Source: Pseudomonadota bacterium
Lineage (GTDB): Bacteria > Pseudomonadota > Gammaproteobacteria > Xanthomonadales > Xanthomonadaceae
Length of the DNA: 64,000 nucleotides
Assembly: GCA_023419315.1 (NCBI GenBank)
Contig: JAEZYE010000043.1
Span: forward strand, 72,054 to 136,053
Direction of reading: 5' to 3'
The position numbers were made by a program, and so were the translations under genes. Shown in pieces: positions 1 through 9,106 of the stretch (within the stretch, counting starts at the first letter, position 1; the number at the start of each line of letters is the position of its first letter). The notes under the pieces were generated by a model. The model saw nothing but the letters and a program-made list of their open reading frames with translations, ran no database searches and was not told where the DNA came from.

Positions 1-204
1 CGCCGACGAGGCCGTACCGACGGCGCGCGGCTTGTCCTGGTTTGTCCGTAACGCGGGTCCCTCCGGTCCCACCCGCGCCGCGTACCATGGCGCTCCGGAG
101 CACATTCGCCGCCGACGGAAAACGTTCGTGCAGACCTTCGTTCCCCCGCGTACCACACCTGTCGCATGCTTTGGCCGGGCGACCCCATCGCGAGGTCCCG
201 CCTG

Positions 205-1860
205 ATGGCGGCCACTTCCCCGCTTCCCGCCCGCACGCGATGGCTGATTGCCGTCGGCGCGGCCGCGCTGGTGACCTGCCTGATTCTGCTGGGACTGGGC
301 CAGCGCATGGATGCGTGGTGGTACGACCGCATCAGCAGCAGCACGGCGCAGACGGCCGACCCGCGCATCGTGATCGTCACCATCGACGAGAAGAGCCTGG
401 CCGAACTGGGACGCTGGCCATGGACGCGTCGCGTGCACGCGCGACTGGTCGATGAACTCGGCCGCCTCGGCGCGCAGGGAACGGGGCTGGACTTGCTGCT
501 GTCGGAACCGGCCTTGTTCGATCCGGAGGGCGACGCCCTGCTGGCGCGCGCGATCAGCCGCAACGGCCGCGTCGTGCTGCCGGTCCTGGCCGAACCCGTG
601 CAGGCGGGCGGGCAGCCGGTGGAGTTGTTGCCGATTCCGGAATTTGCCGCTTCCGCCGCTGCCCTTGGCCATGTCGATGTCGCCCCGGATGCCGATGGCA
701 TCGTGCGCGGCGTATGGCTGCGCGCGGGCCAGGGAACCGCGCGCTGGCCCAGCCTGTCGCTGGCGCTCAGCCAGCTCAATTCGCCCGCCGATGCCGTGTC
801 GTCCGTGCCCGGCGAACGTGCGGAAACCGGCGAGATCTCGGCCAAGCGCTGGGTGCGCGACTACCGCGTGCTGATTCCTTATGCGCGCGATGCCGATCGC
901 TTCCCGCGCGTGTCGTACGTGGACGTCATCAACCAGCGCGTTCCGCCGTCGCAGTTGCAGGGACGCTGGGTGCTGGTCGGCACCACGGTCAACGGCATGG
1001 GCGACAGCCTGCGCGTGCCGGGCGCGGTATCGCGGCGCAACCTCGACCAAGTCGAATACGAAGCCAACGTGCTGGCCATGCTGTTGCAGGGCAAGGCGAT
1101 CACGCCGCTGTCGCTGGCCGCGCAGTGCGCGCTGTCGATCGTGCTGGTTGTATTGCCGATGCTGCTGTTCGGCCTGCCGGGGCTGCGTCAGTTCTGGCGC
1201 CCGCTCGCGCTGAGCCTCGTGCTCACGCTGTTGACCAGCCATGCATTGCTGCAGCTCGGCCACCTGTGGTTCCCGCCTTCGGCGGCATTGCTGCTGCTGT
1301 TGGGCGGAGCCGCATTCTGCGCTTATCGTTTCCTGCGCCGCAGCCGCCACGCCGCGCAGACCGATGCAGTCACCGGGCTGGCGAACCGGCACCGCTTCGA
1401 ACAGGCGCTCGATCACGAAGTGCGCGCTTCCCAGCGCAGCCAGATGCCGCTGTCGCTGCTGTTGCTGGACATCGATTATTTCCGCCAGATCAATGCATCG
1501 CAGGGCACCGGCACCGGCGATGCCGTCTTGCGCACCTTCGCGCGCGTCCTGCGTGGCCGCGCGCGCCGGCCGCGTGACCTGATCGCCCGGCTCGGTGGCG
1601 ACGAATTCGCCGTGCTGCTTCCGGAAACCTCGGCGCAGGCGGCCGCCACGATCGCAACCACCATCCATGTCGATCTGGCCAACCTTGCCGCCCGCAACGG
1701 CCAGGACGATCCCGGTCCGCCGTTCACCGCGAGCATCGGCATCCACACGATCCAGGCCGGCGATGCGCTCGAAGCCCGGGAGATGTTCGACCGCGCCGAT
1801 GCCGCGCTCTTCCAGGCCCGCGAGGGCAACCAGCGCAGCGCCGGCCTCGCCACCCCGTGA
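205..1860 (+). CDS. CHASE2-GGDEF diguanylate cyclase
   Basis: Predicted inner-membrane enzyme making cyclic di-GMP from two GTP in response to an extracytoplasmic signal. A first membrane helix (about residues 13-32) leads into a CHASE2 sensor domain whose start reads IVIVTIDEKSLAELG. Three hydrophobic helices follow (about residues 305-380), then a GGDEF domain (about 385-545). The catalytic GGDEF motif is intact near residue 463, and an RxxD product-inhibition site (RPRD) lies exactly five residues upstream. The ATG at 205 is preferred because AGGT sits about 9 bases upstream; an ATG at 166 would add 13 residues. The 204 bases before it hold no gene I can support. The signal sensed is unknown. 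Confidence 0.88.
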   Translation: MAATSPLPARTRWLIAVGAAALVTCLILLGLGQRMDAWWYDRISSSTAQTADPRIVIVTIDEKSLAELGRWPWTRRVHARLVDELGRLGAQGTGLDLLLSEPALFDPEGDALLARAISRNGRVVLPVLAEPVQAGGQPVELLPIPEFAASAAALGHVDVAPDADGIVRGVWLRAGQGTARWPSLSLALSQLNSPADAVSSVPGERAETGEISAKRWVRDYRVLIPYARDADRFPRVSYVDVINQRVPPSQLQGRWVLVGTTVNGMGDSLRVPGAVSRRNLDQVEYEANVLAMLLQGKAITPLSLAAQCALSIVLVVLPMLLFGLPGLRQFWRPLALSLVLTLLTSHALLQLGHLWFPPSAALLLLLGGAAFCAYRFLRRSRHAAQTDAVTGLANRHRFEQALDHEVRASQRSQMPLSLLLLDIDYFRQINASQGTGTGDAVLRTFARVLRGRARRPRDLIARLGGDEFAVLLPETSAQAAATIATTIHVDLANLAARNGQDDPGPPFTASIGIHTIQAGDALEAREMFDRADAALFQAREGNQRSAGLATP

Positions 1861-2007
1861 GCCTTCGCCGGAAGGCCGCGAACCCGCCGGGTTGGCCGGC
1901 CGGGCATGACCTTCGACACCCGCCGCTCCCGCACGCCGGGAGTAGAGTCCCGCGCACGTCCGTCCGGACGTCCTGATCCCAACGCCCGAAACGGGCCGGA
2001 GTTGAAC

Positions 2008-4116
2008 GTGACCTTCCGCAAACCGCAGATGCTTTTCCTGTCGCTGGCCGTGACCGCCGCCCTCGCCGGCTGCTCCAAGCCCAACGAGGCCGCCGCGCCA
2101 CAGACCGCCGCCACTCCGGCCGACGCGCCCGCCACCGCGCTGAAGCTGGACGAAAGCAAGCTGCCGCCGGTCAACCGCTTCCTCATCGGCGATCTGGACG
2201 CCAGCAAGAACGCGTGCGTGGACTTCAATGGCTACGTCAACGGCAAGTGGCTGGCCGCCAACCAGATTCCGGGCGACCGCTCCAGTTGGGGCGCCTTTGA
2301 AATGCTCGACGAACGCTCCACCGCCGTGCAGCGCCAGTTGGCCGAGCAGGCCGCCGCCGACGGCAAGGCCACTGGCGTCGAAAAGCTGGTCGGCGATTTC
2401 TGGGCCACCGGCATGGACGCGGAGAAGATCAACGCCCAGGGCATCGAACCGCTCAAGCCGCAGCTGGCGCAGATTGATGCGCTGGCCGACGGCCCGGCCG
2501 TGGCCGAGTTCCTGCGTGCATCGGCCGCCAAGGGCAACGGTTACCTCATCGGCATCGGCTCGATGCCCGACTTCAAGAACTCCGAGATCAACATCGCCGC
2601 GACCGGCCAGGGCGGCCTGAGCCTGCCCGACACGCCGTACTACTCCGACGCCAAGTACCAGAAGATCCGGGACGCCTACGTCACCCACGTGGCCAAGGTG
2701 CTGGAGCTCTCGGGCGTGCCGGCCGCCGACGCCGCCAAGCAGGCCAAGGACGTGCTGGCATTCGAAACGCGCCTGGCGAAGGTCTCGAAGTCGCGCGAGG
2801 ATTTCTCCCGCAACGTGTCGCTCTACTACAACATGGTCACCCCGGCCGAAGCGGACACACTGTCGCCGAATTTCCCCTTCACCAAGCTCTTCGAATCGCA
2901 GGGCGTGAAGGTTCCGGAGAAGTTCTCGCTGTCGGTGCCGGCGTACCACGCCGAAGTGAGCAAGATGCTGGCCGACGTGCCGGTCGACCAGTGGAAGAGC
3001 TATCTGCGCTTCCACCTGGTGGATGACGCGTCGCCGTACCTGTCCGATGCATTCGTGCAGGAAAGCTTCAACTTCTACGGCGCCACGCTGAGCGGCCAGA
3101 AGGAACTGAAGGAACGCGGCAAGCGCGTGCTCGACACCGTCGATGATCAGGTCGGCGAAGCGCTCGGCCAGTTGTACGTGAAGGTCGCCTTCCCGCCGGA
3201 GTCGAAGGCGAAGATGGAAGCGCTGATCAAGAACCTCAGCGACGCGCTCAAGGTGCGTATCGAGAACCTCGCCTGGATGAGCGCCGACACCAAGAAGAAG
3301 GCGCTCGAAAAGTGGGCCACCTTCCAGCCGCGCGTCGGCTACCCGGACAAGTGGCGTGAATGGGCCGGCCTGAGCACGACGCGCGACAGCTACATCGGCA
3401 ACGTGCTCGCAGCGCGCGAATTCAACTACAAGTGGGACATCAGCAAGATCGGCCAGCCGGTGGACAAGACCGAATGGGGCATGCGCCCGCAGACGGTCAA
3501 TGCGTCCTACAACCCGCTCGCCAACCAGCTGACGTTCCCGGCCGCCATCCTGCAGCCGCCGTTCTTCGACCCCAATGCCGACGACGCCATCAATTACGGC
3601 GGCATCGGCGCGGTGATCGGCCACGAAATGACGCACGGCTACGATGACCAGGGTTCGCAGTTCGACGCCAAGGGCAACATGATCAACTGGTGGACGCCGA
3701 CCGACGCGAAGGGTTTCGAATCGCGCACGGGCAAGCTGGTGGATCAGTTCAACGCCTATCGCACCGCCGACGGCAAGGAGATCAATGGACGCCACACGCT
3801 GGGCGAGAACATCGCCGATCTCGGCGGCCTTGCCACCGCCTACGACGCCATGAAGAAGGCGGCCGGCGATACGCCCGACCCGAAGATCGACAACCTCACC
3901 CGCGACCAGCGATTCTTCCTGAGCTGGGCCACCGTGTGGCGCCGCAACTTCACCCCGCAGGAACTGGAAAAGCGCCTGCAGACCGATGAGCACGCACTGG
4001 CGGAATTCCGCGCGGCGGGTGCGCCGTCGAACCTGCCGGCATTCGCCGCCGCGTTCCAGTGCAAGTCCGGCGATGCAATGGTCCGCGATGGCGACAAGCA
4101 AGTCGTGATCTGGTAA
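2008..4116 (+). CDS. M13 (neprilysin/PepO) family zinc metallopeptidase, lipoprotein
   Basis: Predicted lipid-anchored periplasmic oligopeptidase. The zinc site HEMTH (near residue 538) is followed by the third-ligand motif GENIAD (near residue 599), and the substrate-binding NAxY motif is present as NASY. A signal peptide ends in the lipobox LAGC. Length (702 residues) suits M13 enzymes. A GTG start at 2008 is chosen: GGAG lies 6 bases upstream and it gives a basic n-region (TFRKPQ). An ATG at 2029 would begin inside the signal peptide, and a start at 1906 would add a non-signal extension. A paralogue follows directly downstream, separated by a hairpin at 4143-4167. Confidence 0.92.
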   Translation: MTFRKPQMLFLSLAVTAALAGCSKPNEAAAPQTAATPADAPATALKLDESKLPPVNRFLIGDLDASKNACVDFNGYVNGKWLAANQIPGDRSSWGAFEMLDERSTAVQRQLAEQAAADGKATGVEKLVGDFWATGMDAEKINAQGIEPLKPQLAQIDALADGPAVAEFLRASAAKGNGYLIGIGSMPDFKNSEINIAATGQGGLSLPDTPYYSDAKYQKIRDAYVTHVAKVLELSGVPAADAAKQAKDVLAFETRLAKVSKSREDFSRNVSLYYNMVTPAEADTLSPNFPFTKLFESQGVKVPEKFSLSVPAYHAEVSKMLADVPVDQWKSYLRFHLVDDASPYLSDAFVQESFNFYGATLSGQKELKERGKRVLDTVDDQVGEALGQLYVKVAFPPESKAKMEALIKNLSDALKVRIENLAWMSADTKKKALEKWATFQPRVGYPDKWREWAGLSTTRDSYIGNVLAAREFNYKWDISKIGQPVDKTEWGMRPQTVNASYNPLANQLTFPAAILQPPFFDPNADDAINYGGIGAVIGHEMTHGYDDQGSQFDAKGNMINWWTPTDAKGFESRTGKLVDQFNAYRTADGKEINGRHTLGENIADLGGLATAYDAMKKAAGDTPDPKIDNLTRDQRFFLSWATVWRRNFTPQELEKRLQTDEHALAEFRAAGAPSNLPAFAAAFQCKSGDAMVRDGDKQVVIW

Positions 4117-4142
4117 TCCGGAATACCGCTGCAACCTCGTTC

Positions 4143-4167
4143 GAAGGCCCGGCTCGTCCGGGCCTTC
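4143..4167 (+). terminator. inverted repeat after the M13 peptidase gene
   Basis: Perfect 10-bp stem GAAGGCCCGG / CCGGGCCTTC with a 5-base loop, 27 bases after the stop codon. There is no strong T-run, so it may be a weak terminator or a transcript-stabilising hairpin. Confidence 0.5.
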
Positions 4168-4279
4168 GTCGTTGCGGCGACGCGCATCGACGCGCCGGTA
4201 CCGCGAAGTGTGCGACGCGTTCAGGGACAACGGGACGCCCTTGCTAGAATCCGGCCACTTCAATCCCCCGGACGTTCCG

Positions 4280-6277
4280 ATGCCCCAGTTCCGCGCCGCC
4301 CTTGGCAAACCCTCGTTGATTGCTTTCGCCCTGGTCATCGCGCTGGGCAGCCCGCATGCCGAAGCGGCCAAGAAGAAGTCGCGCGCGCCTGCAGTCAGCG
4401 CCAACTGCTCCGATTTCCATGCCAGCGCGAACGCCGACTGGCTGAAAGCCAACACCAGCGGAAGCGCGCTCGGCCAATTGCGCGAACGCGCGCAACAGCA
4501 GCAGCGCGATCTGCTGCAGGCGGCCATGCAATCGCCGCAGGGCAACGAACAGAAACTGCTCGGCGATTTCTGGGCCAGCGGCCTGGACGAAGCCGCGGTT
4601 GAAGCCGATGGCGCCAAGCCGATCGCACCGTTGCTGGATCGCATCAATGCGATCCGCAAAGCCAAGGACGTGGCGCCGTCGATCGCCGCGCTGCATCAGG
4701 TCGGCATCCCGGTCGCCTTTAACTTCAGCCCCGACATCGATCTGCGCGCGCTCGACCGGCACATCGGCTATTTCATGCAAGGGGGACTCGGCCTGCCGGA
4801 TCCCGCGTTCTACACGCGCAACGATGCGGACACACGGCAAGTGATGGATCGCTACCGCGCCTACGTGAAGCAGATCCTCGCCCTCACCGGCACCGCGCAG
4901 AACCGGCTCGATGCCGACGCGCAGGCCGTGATCGATCTGGAAACACGACTGGCGCAGGTCTCCAAGCCATTGCTGGATCTGCGTAATCCGCTGACCAACT
5001 ACGCGCCCGTGCCGACCAAGGATCTCGGCAAGCAGTACCGCAACCTGCAACTGGACGCCTTCCTCAAGGCGCAGGGCGTCAATGACGACGTGGTGTCGAT
5101 GGCCGACCCGGCGCTGTTCAAGCAGCTCGACGGCTTGATCGCCACGCTCAAGCCGGACCAGTGGAAGGCCTATCTGCGCTGGCGCGTCGGCGATGCGATG
5201 GCGCCGTATCTCGCCAAGCCGTTCCACGACGCCGAGTTCGGGTTCCGCGGCCGTGTGTTGCGCGGACAGACTACGCCGCCGCCCCGCTGGCAGCAGGTGC
5301 TGGATGCGATCAATCTCGCCGCCGGTCCGATGCTGGGCAAGGAATACGCCGCGCGTTATCTGCCGCAATCCACCGATGCGCAGGCCGAAGCGATCGCCAG
5401 GCAGTTGCGCGATGCGCTGGAACGCAGCGTCGAGCGCAGCACCTGGCTCAGCGCGAGCGCGAAGGCCGAAGCCAAGGCCAAGCTGGAGAAACTCAAGATC
5501 GAAGTCGGCACGCCGCATCGCGACATCGACTACACCGTGCAACCGATGGGGCGCGGCAGCTTCGGCAGCAACATGCTGATTGCCTCCACCTGGCGCCATC
5601 GCGAAGAAATGAAGCGCATCGGCAAGGGCAACGCCGATCGCCGCTGGGATGTGCTGCCGCAACAGCCGGCGCTGGCCTACGACCTGGCGCAGAACCGCCT
5701 CATCGTGACGGCCGCCGTGCTGCAGGCGCCGGTGTTCGACCCCGCGCGTGACGCGGCCGGGCAGTACGGTGCCTACGGCGCGCTGGTCGGCCACGAGCTG
5801 AGCCGCGGCTTCGACAGCAAGGGCCGCATGATCGACGCCAAGGGCGAACTGCGCGACTGGTGGACGCCTGCGGATCTGTCCGCATGGAACGCCATCGGCA
5901 CGCAGGTCGCGAACCAGTACCAGACGCTGCCCTATCCCGAACTCAAAGGCGTGAACGTCAACGGCCAGCGCGTGCAGGACGAAGCCACCGCCGATCTGGC
6001 CGGCCTGGAACTGGCCTGGGACGCCTTCAACCAGGTGCAGCCACAAGCGCCGCAGGCTGCGAAGCAGGCGTTCTTCAAGGCGTGGGCGCAGCTGTGGGCG
6101 CAGAAAGCCAGTGAAGGCGAGGCGGCCGAACGTGCGGCGTCCGACGCCCGCGCGCCCGGCATCTGGCGCACCAACGCCACGCTCGCCAATCAACCTGCGT
6201 TCGCCGAAGCCTTCACCTGCAAGCCCGGCCAGCCGATGCAACGCAAGGAAGCCGACCAGATTCGCGTCTGGCGCTGA
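4280..6277 (+). CDS. M13 peptidase-like protein lacking the second zinc histidine (probable pseudo-peptidase)
   Basis: Full-length (665 residues) paralogue of the preceding M13 peptidase, exported by a signal peptide that ends near HAEAA. The zinc motif reads HELSR (near residue 504), so the second histidine of HExxH is arginine. The downstream acidic ligand region remains (EATAD), but the NAxY substrate motif is changed to ALAY. M13 enzymes need both histidines, so it is probably inactive or has a non-proteolytic role such as binding or regulation. The reading frame is uninterrupted, which argues for selection rather than decay. The start at ATG 4280 gives a clean signal peptide; the frame opens further upstream without one. 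Confidence 0.88.
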   Translation: MPQFRAALGKPSLIAFALVIALGSPHAEAAKKKSRAPAVSANCSDFHASANADWLKANTSGSALGQLRERAQQQQRDLLQAAMQSPQGNEQKLLGDFWASGLDEAAVEADGAKPIAPLLDRINAIRKAKDVAPSIAALHQVGIPVAFNFSPDIDLRALDRHIGYFMQGGLGLPDPAFYTRNDADTRQVMDRYRAYVKQILALTGTAQNRLDADAQAVIDLETRLAQVSKPLLDLRNPLTNYAPVPTKDLGKQYRNLQLDAFLKAQGVNDDVVSMADPALFKQLDGLIATLKPDQWKAYLRWRVGDAMAPYLAKPFHDAEFGFRGRVLRGQTTPPPRWQQVLDAINLAAGPMLGKEYAARYLPQSTDAQAEAIARQLRDALERSVERSTWLSASAKAEAKAKLEKLKIEVGTPHRDIDYTVQPMGRGSFGSNMLIASTWRHREEMKRIGKGNADRRWDVLPQQPALAYDLAQNRLIVTAAVLQAPVFDPARDAAGQYGAYGALVGHELSRGFDSKGRMIDAKGELRDWWTPADLSAWNAIGTQVANQYQTLPYPELKGVNVNGQRVQDEATADLAGLELAWDAFNQVQPQAPQAAKQAFFKAWAQLWAQKASEGEAAERAASDARAPGIWRTNATLANQPAFAEAFTCKPGQPMQRKEADQIRVWR

Positions 6278-6293
6278 GCTTCACTTCGAACGG

Positions 6294-6323
6294 AAAAACG
6301 GCGCGGTCTCCCGCGCCGTTTTT
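6294..6323. terminator. bidirectional terminator between convergent genes
   Basis: Hairpin with arms ACGGCGCGG / CCGCGCCGT, a 4-base loop, and A and T runs on its two sides. It can terminate the M13-like gene on the plus strand and the rhomboid gene on the minus strand; it reaches the rhomboid stop codon. Confidence 0.85.
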
Positions 6324-6982
6324 CATTTGACGATCCGCATGCGCGGCGGCGGCGGCCGGCGCTTGCCGAACGGCGGTTGCCCGCGCCAGTAGCGGATCAG
6401 CAACCAGCCGAACAGCATGCCGCCCAGATGGGCCAGGTGCGCGACGCCGGACTGCGTGCCGGTGACGGCGAAGAACACCGCCAGCGCGCCGTAGATGATC
6501 ACCAGCGTGCGTGCGCGGATCTCCATCGGAAACGGAAAGATGATCATGCGCTGGTTCGGGAACAGCATGCCGAAGCCGAGCAGCAGCCCGTACACGCCGC
6601 CGGAAGCGCCCAGCGTCGCATAGCCGGGAAAACCCTGGCCCGTCATCCATGTCACCACTGCGAGCTGGCACAGGTTGCCGCCGATAACGCACGCCAGGAA
6701 ATAGGTCAGGAAGCGCTTCTCGCCCCAGACCGCCTCCAGCGGCGAGCCGAACATCCACAGCGCCAGCATGTTGAAGGCCAGGTGCAGGAAGCTGCCATGC
6801 ATGAAGCCGGCCGTCAGCAACTGCCACGGCATGAAGCTGTTGCCCGCTTCCATCCCCGACAGGTTGATCGGCCACAGTGCGAACGGCGCGACCAGCGCAT
6901 CGCTCAGCACCATCTGCAGCAGGAACACGGCGCAGTTGGCGATCAGCAACGCGCGGGTCATGGGCAGGATCTGGGGAATCAT
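6323..6982 (-). CDS. rhomboid family intramembrane serine protease
   Basis: Polytopic inner-membrane protease of 219 residues, predicted to cleave membrane segments of substrate proteins. The catalytic serine lies in GASGGVYGLL, the rhomboid GxSG motif. The partner histidine is in the later helix as AHLGGMLFGW. Several hydrophobic helices span the length, starting with an N-terminal one (ALLIANCAVFLLQMVL). The start at 6982 (Met-Ile-Pro-Gln) is the usual rhomboid beginning; the frame extends to 7060 without support. The gene lies 40 bases after the Atl-like gene on the same strand and is probably co-transcribed with it. The substrate is unknown. Confidence 0.92.
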   Translation of the reverse strand: MIPQILPMTRALLIANCAVFLLQMVLSDALVAPFALWPINLSGMEAGNSFMPWQLLTAGFMHGSFLHLAFNMLALWMFGSPLEAVWGEKRFLTYFLACVIGGNLCQLAVVTWMTGQGFPGYATLGASGGVYGLLLGFGMLFPNQRMIIFPFPMEIRARTLVIIYGALAVFFAVTGTQSGVAHLAHLGGMLFGWLLIRYWRGQPPFGKRRPPPPRMRIVK

Positions 6983-7022
6983 GCAGCGGCTCTCGTTCGG
7001 GGGCCGCGCCATGATAACGGGC

Positions 7023-7355
7023 TCAGCGTGACGGTCCCCACAGCACTTCATCGAGATCACGCGCGGCCTTCAGGCCAAGCACGCGCCCTTTCTCCACCCG
7101 CACGCCTTCCGCACGCAGCCGCTGGCTCTGTTCGCGGAAACCGCGCGAGCCTTCCGGAAATGCAATGCGTCCGTCGGAACGCAGGACGCGATGCCAAGGC
7201 AGTTCCGGATCCTCGTTCTGGCCAAGGATGCGCGCGACCAGGCGAGCGCGGCCGGGCAGGCCCGCACGTCGCGCCACCTCGCCGTATCCCGCCACGGCGC
7301 CCCGCGGAATCGCGCGGATGGCGGCGAGGATGCGGGATTCGGTCGAAGGCTCCAT
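7023..7355 (-). CDS. alkyltransferase-like (Atl/MGMT family) DNA repair protein
   Basis: Small (110 residues) MGMT-fold protein that should bind O6-alkylguanine in DNA and flag it for nucleotide excision repair. The transferase site PCHR is LPWHRVLRSDGRI here: tryptophan replaces the acceptor cysteine, which is diagnostic of Atl proteins that bind but do not dealkylate. The helix-turn-helix DNA-binding segment (GAVAGYGEVARRAGLP) is present. The ATG at 7355 is chosen because the family begins just before the first helix. uvrB, a possible functional partner, lies elsewhere in this window at 60535-62553. Confidence 0.9.
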   Translation of the reverse strand: MEPSTESRILAAIRAIPRGAVAGYGEVARRAGLPGRARLVARILGQNEDPELPWHRVLRSDGRIAFPEGSRGFREQSQRLRAEGVRVEKGRVLGLKAARDLDEVLWGPSR

Positions 7356-7465
7356 GGGGCGCGCGTCTGTCGGAATGGCGGAAGTGTGGGCTGCGGCCGC
7401 GTGCGCGGCTATCCCGCGTGCGGCATCCGGCCTAACATAGCGCCGCACGCTCCAGGAAACGAGCC

Positions 7466-7876
7466 ATGAAGAACTTCGAAAAAATCCGCAGCCACCTGCT
7501 CACCTCCGGCTACCGCGTTTCGGTGCAGGAGCCTTACGTGGCCTGCGTGGAACTGTCGCTGGACAACGGCACGCGGCATCAGGCGATTTTCCTGTCCGAA
7601 CTGCACAACGATGACGAGCGCGCCTACCTGCGCGTCAGCACCGTCATCGCCCCGATCACCGGCATCGATGCGCGTCGCGCACTCGCCTTCAACTGGCAGA
7701 GCAGCGTCGGCTATCTGGCCATCGGCGATCTGGATGGCGTGCCGTACCTGCAACTGTGCGAGAACCGGCCTTACGACGGTCTCACCGCGGCGGAAGTGGA
7801 TCGCCTGGTGCTGGAAATCGGCGGACTGGGCGATCGCATGGAACGCGCACTGTCGGCGGAAGGCGATCTGCTGTAG
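7466..7876 (+). CDS. conserved hypothetical protein, possibly YbjN/type III chaperone-like fold
   Basis: Soluble 136-residue protein with no signal peptide or membrane segment. It begins MKNFEKIRSHLLTSGY, followed by alternating strands and a C-terminal helix (AAEVDRLVLEIGGLGDRME). The layout recalls the YbjN and secretion-chaperone-like alpha/beta folds, but this is a weak resemblance and I do not assign a function. An AGGAAA purine run lies about 8 bases before the ATG. It is transcribed divergently from the Atl-like gene and ends at a strong bidirectional terminator. Confidence 0.75.
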   Translation: MKNFEKIRSHLLTSGYRVSVQEPYVACVELSLDNGTRHQAIFLSELHNDDERAYLRVSTVIAPITGIDARRALAFNWQSSVGYLAIGDLDGVPYLQLCENRPYDGLTAAEVDRLVLEIGGLGDRMERALSAEGDLL

Positions 7877-7912
7877 GACGCAAGCGCCGCACGGCAGGCG
7901 CTTCATCGCTCC

Positions 7913-7946
7913 CCAAAAAAAACGCCGGCGCATGCCGGCGTTCTTT
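7913..7946. terminator. bidirectional terminator
   Basis: Stem AACGCCGGC / GCCGGCGTT around a GCAT loop, preceded by a run of A and followed by a T-rich tract, between the convergent hypothetical gene and the phosphate transporter gene. Confidence 0.85.
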
Positions 7947-7972
7947 CATTCCATCGCGAACGTCGCGCCGAC

Positions 7973-9094
7973 TCAGGCCCAACCCACCATCTGCAGAAGA
8001 CGCAGCAGTCCATACGCGATGCCGCCCGCCGCGGGAATGGTCAGGATCCACGCCCAGATGATGCGTTCGACCACGCCGAACTTCAGCGCGCGCGGGTTCT
8101 TCGCAAAGCCCACGCCCATGATGGCCGTGGAAATGCTGTGCGTGGTCGACACCGGCATGCCGAAGTGCGCGGCGACGGTCAGGATCGTGGCCGAACTGGT
8201 CTCGGCCGCAAACCCGTTGATCGGATGCAGCTTGACCATCTTGTGGCCGAGCGTCTTGATGATCTTCCAGCCGCCCGACGCCGTGCCCAGCGCCATCACC
8301 ACCGCGCAGGTCAGCACGATCCACATCGCGATGTCCTGCTCGCCCGCGCTGCCCGGATGCAGGAACGCCAACCAGCCCGGCAGGTTGTCGAGCGCGCCGG
8401 TGGCCTCGGCGCTGAACAGCGTCAGCGCGATGATGCCCATCGTCTTCTGCGCATCGTTGTGGCCGTGCGCATATCCCATGTAGGCGGCCGACACGATCTG
8501 CGCCTTGCCGAAGAACTTGTTGACCAGGTGCGGCCGGGCCAGCCGGGCCATCCAGCCGCCCGCGCGCGCCAGCGCCGCGATCAGGCCCCACAGCGCCAGC
8601 ATCACGAGGATGCCCAGCAGGAACCCGGCGATCGGTGAACTGATCATCGGCACGACGACCTTCCACAGGATGCCCTTGTTCTGCGTCCAGTCGCCGACCG
8701 TCTGCGACCAGATCAGGGCGTGCCAGTTGTTCTGCGCGGCCGCGAGCGCAGCACCGCACAGGCCACCAATCAAAGCGTGCGAGGAAGAGGACGGCAGCCC
8801 TTTCCACCATGTGATGAGGTTCCACACGATGCCGCCCAGCAGCGCGCACAGGATGACCTGGGAGGTGACTTCCACGACGCCAGCATCGATGAGACCGGAT
8901 GCAATCGTCTTTGCCACGGCGGTGCCGGTGAGCGCGCCGATCAGGTTCATGACCGCCGCGAGCATGACGGCCTGGCCCGGCGACAGCACCTTGGTCGCGA
9001 CGACTGTGGCGATGGAGTTGGCGGTGTCGTGGAATCCGTTGATGAACTCGAAGACGAGCGCAGCCACGATCACGACCAGCACGAGGGTCAGCAT
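7973..9094 (-). CDS. pit: PiT family low-affinity inorganic phosphate transporter
   Basis: Inner-membrane transporter of 373 residues importing metal-phosphate or phosphate with protons. Both PiT signature repeats are visible: GFHDTANSIATVVATK near the N-terminus and GYAHGHNDAQKTMGII in the second half, plus the conserved VSTTHSIS segment. About ten hydrophobic helices are spread over the protein. The gene follows a DUF47 (PhoU-like) gene by 12 bases; this pair is a recurrent phosphate-uptake unit in bacteria. It is one of several phosphate-related genes in the window. Confidence 0.95.
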   Translation of the reverse strand: MLTLVLVVIVAALVFEFINGFHDTANSIATVVATKVLSPGQAVMLAAVMNLIGALTGTAVAKTIASGLIDAGVVEVTSQVILCALLGGIVWNLITWWKGLPSSSSHALIGGLCGAALAAAQNNWHALIWSQTVGDWTQNKGILWKVVVPMISSPIAGFLLGILVMLALWGLIAALARAGGWMARLARPHLVNKFFGKAQIVSAAYMGYAHGHNDAQKTMGIIALTLFSAEATGALDNLPGWLAFLHPGSAGEQDIAMWIVLTCAVVMALGTASGGWKIIKTLGHKMVKLHPINGFAAETSSATILTVAAHFGMPVSTTHSISTAIMGVGFAKNPRALKFGVVERIIWAWILTIPAAGGIAYGLLRLLQMVGWA

Positions 9095-9106
9095 GACGGA
9101 GCGCCC

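Noticed and set aside
4244..6241. 665-residue minus-strand ORF
   Set aside because: Antisense to the M13-like gene, which has a signal peptide and family motifs throughout.
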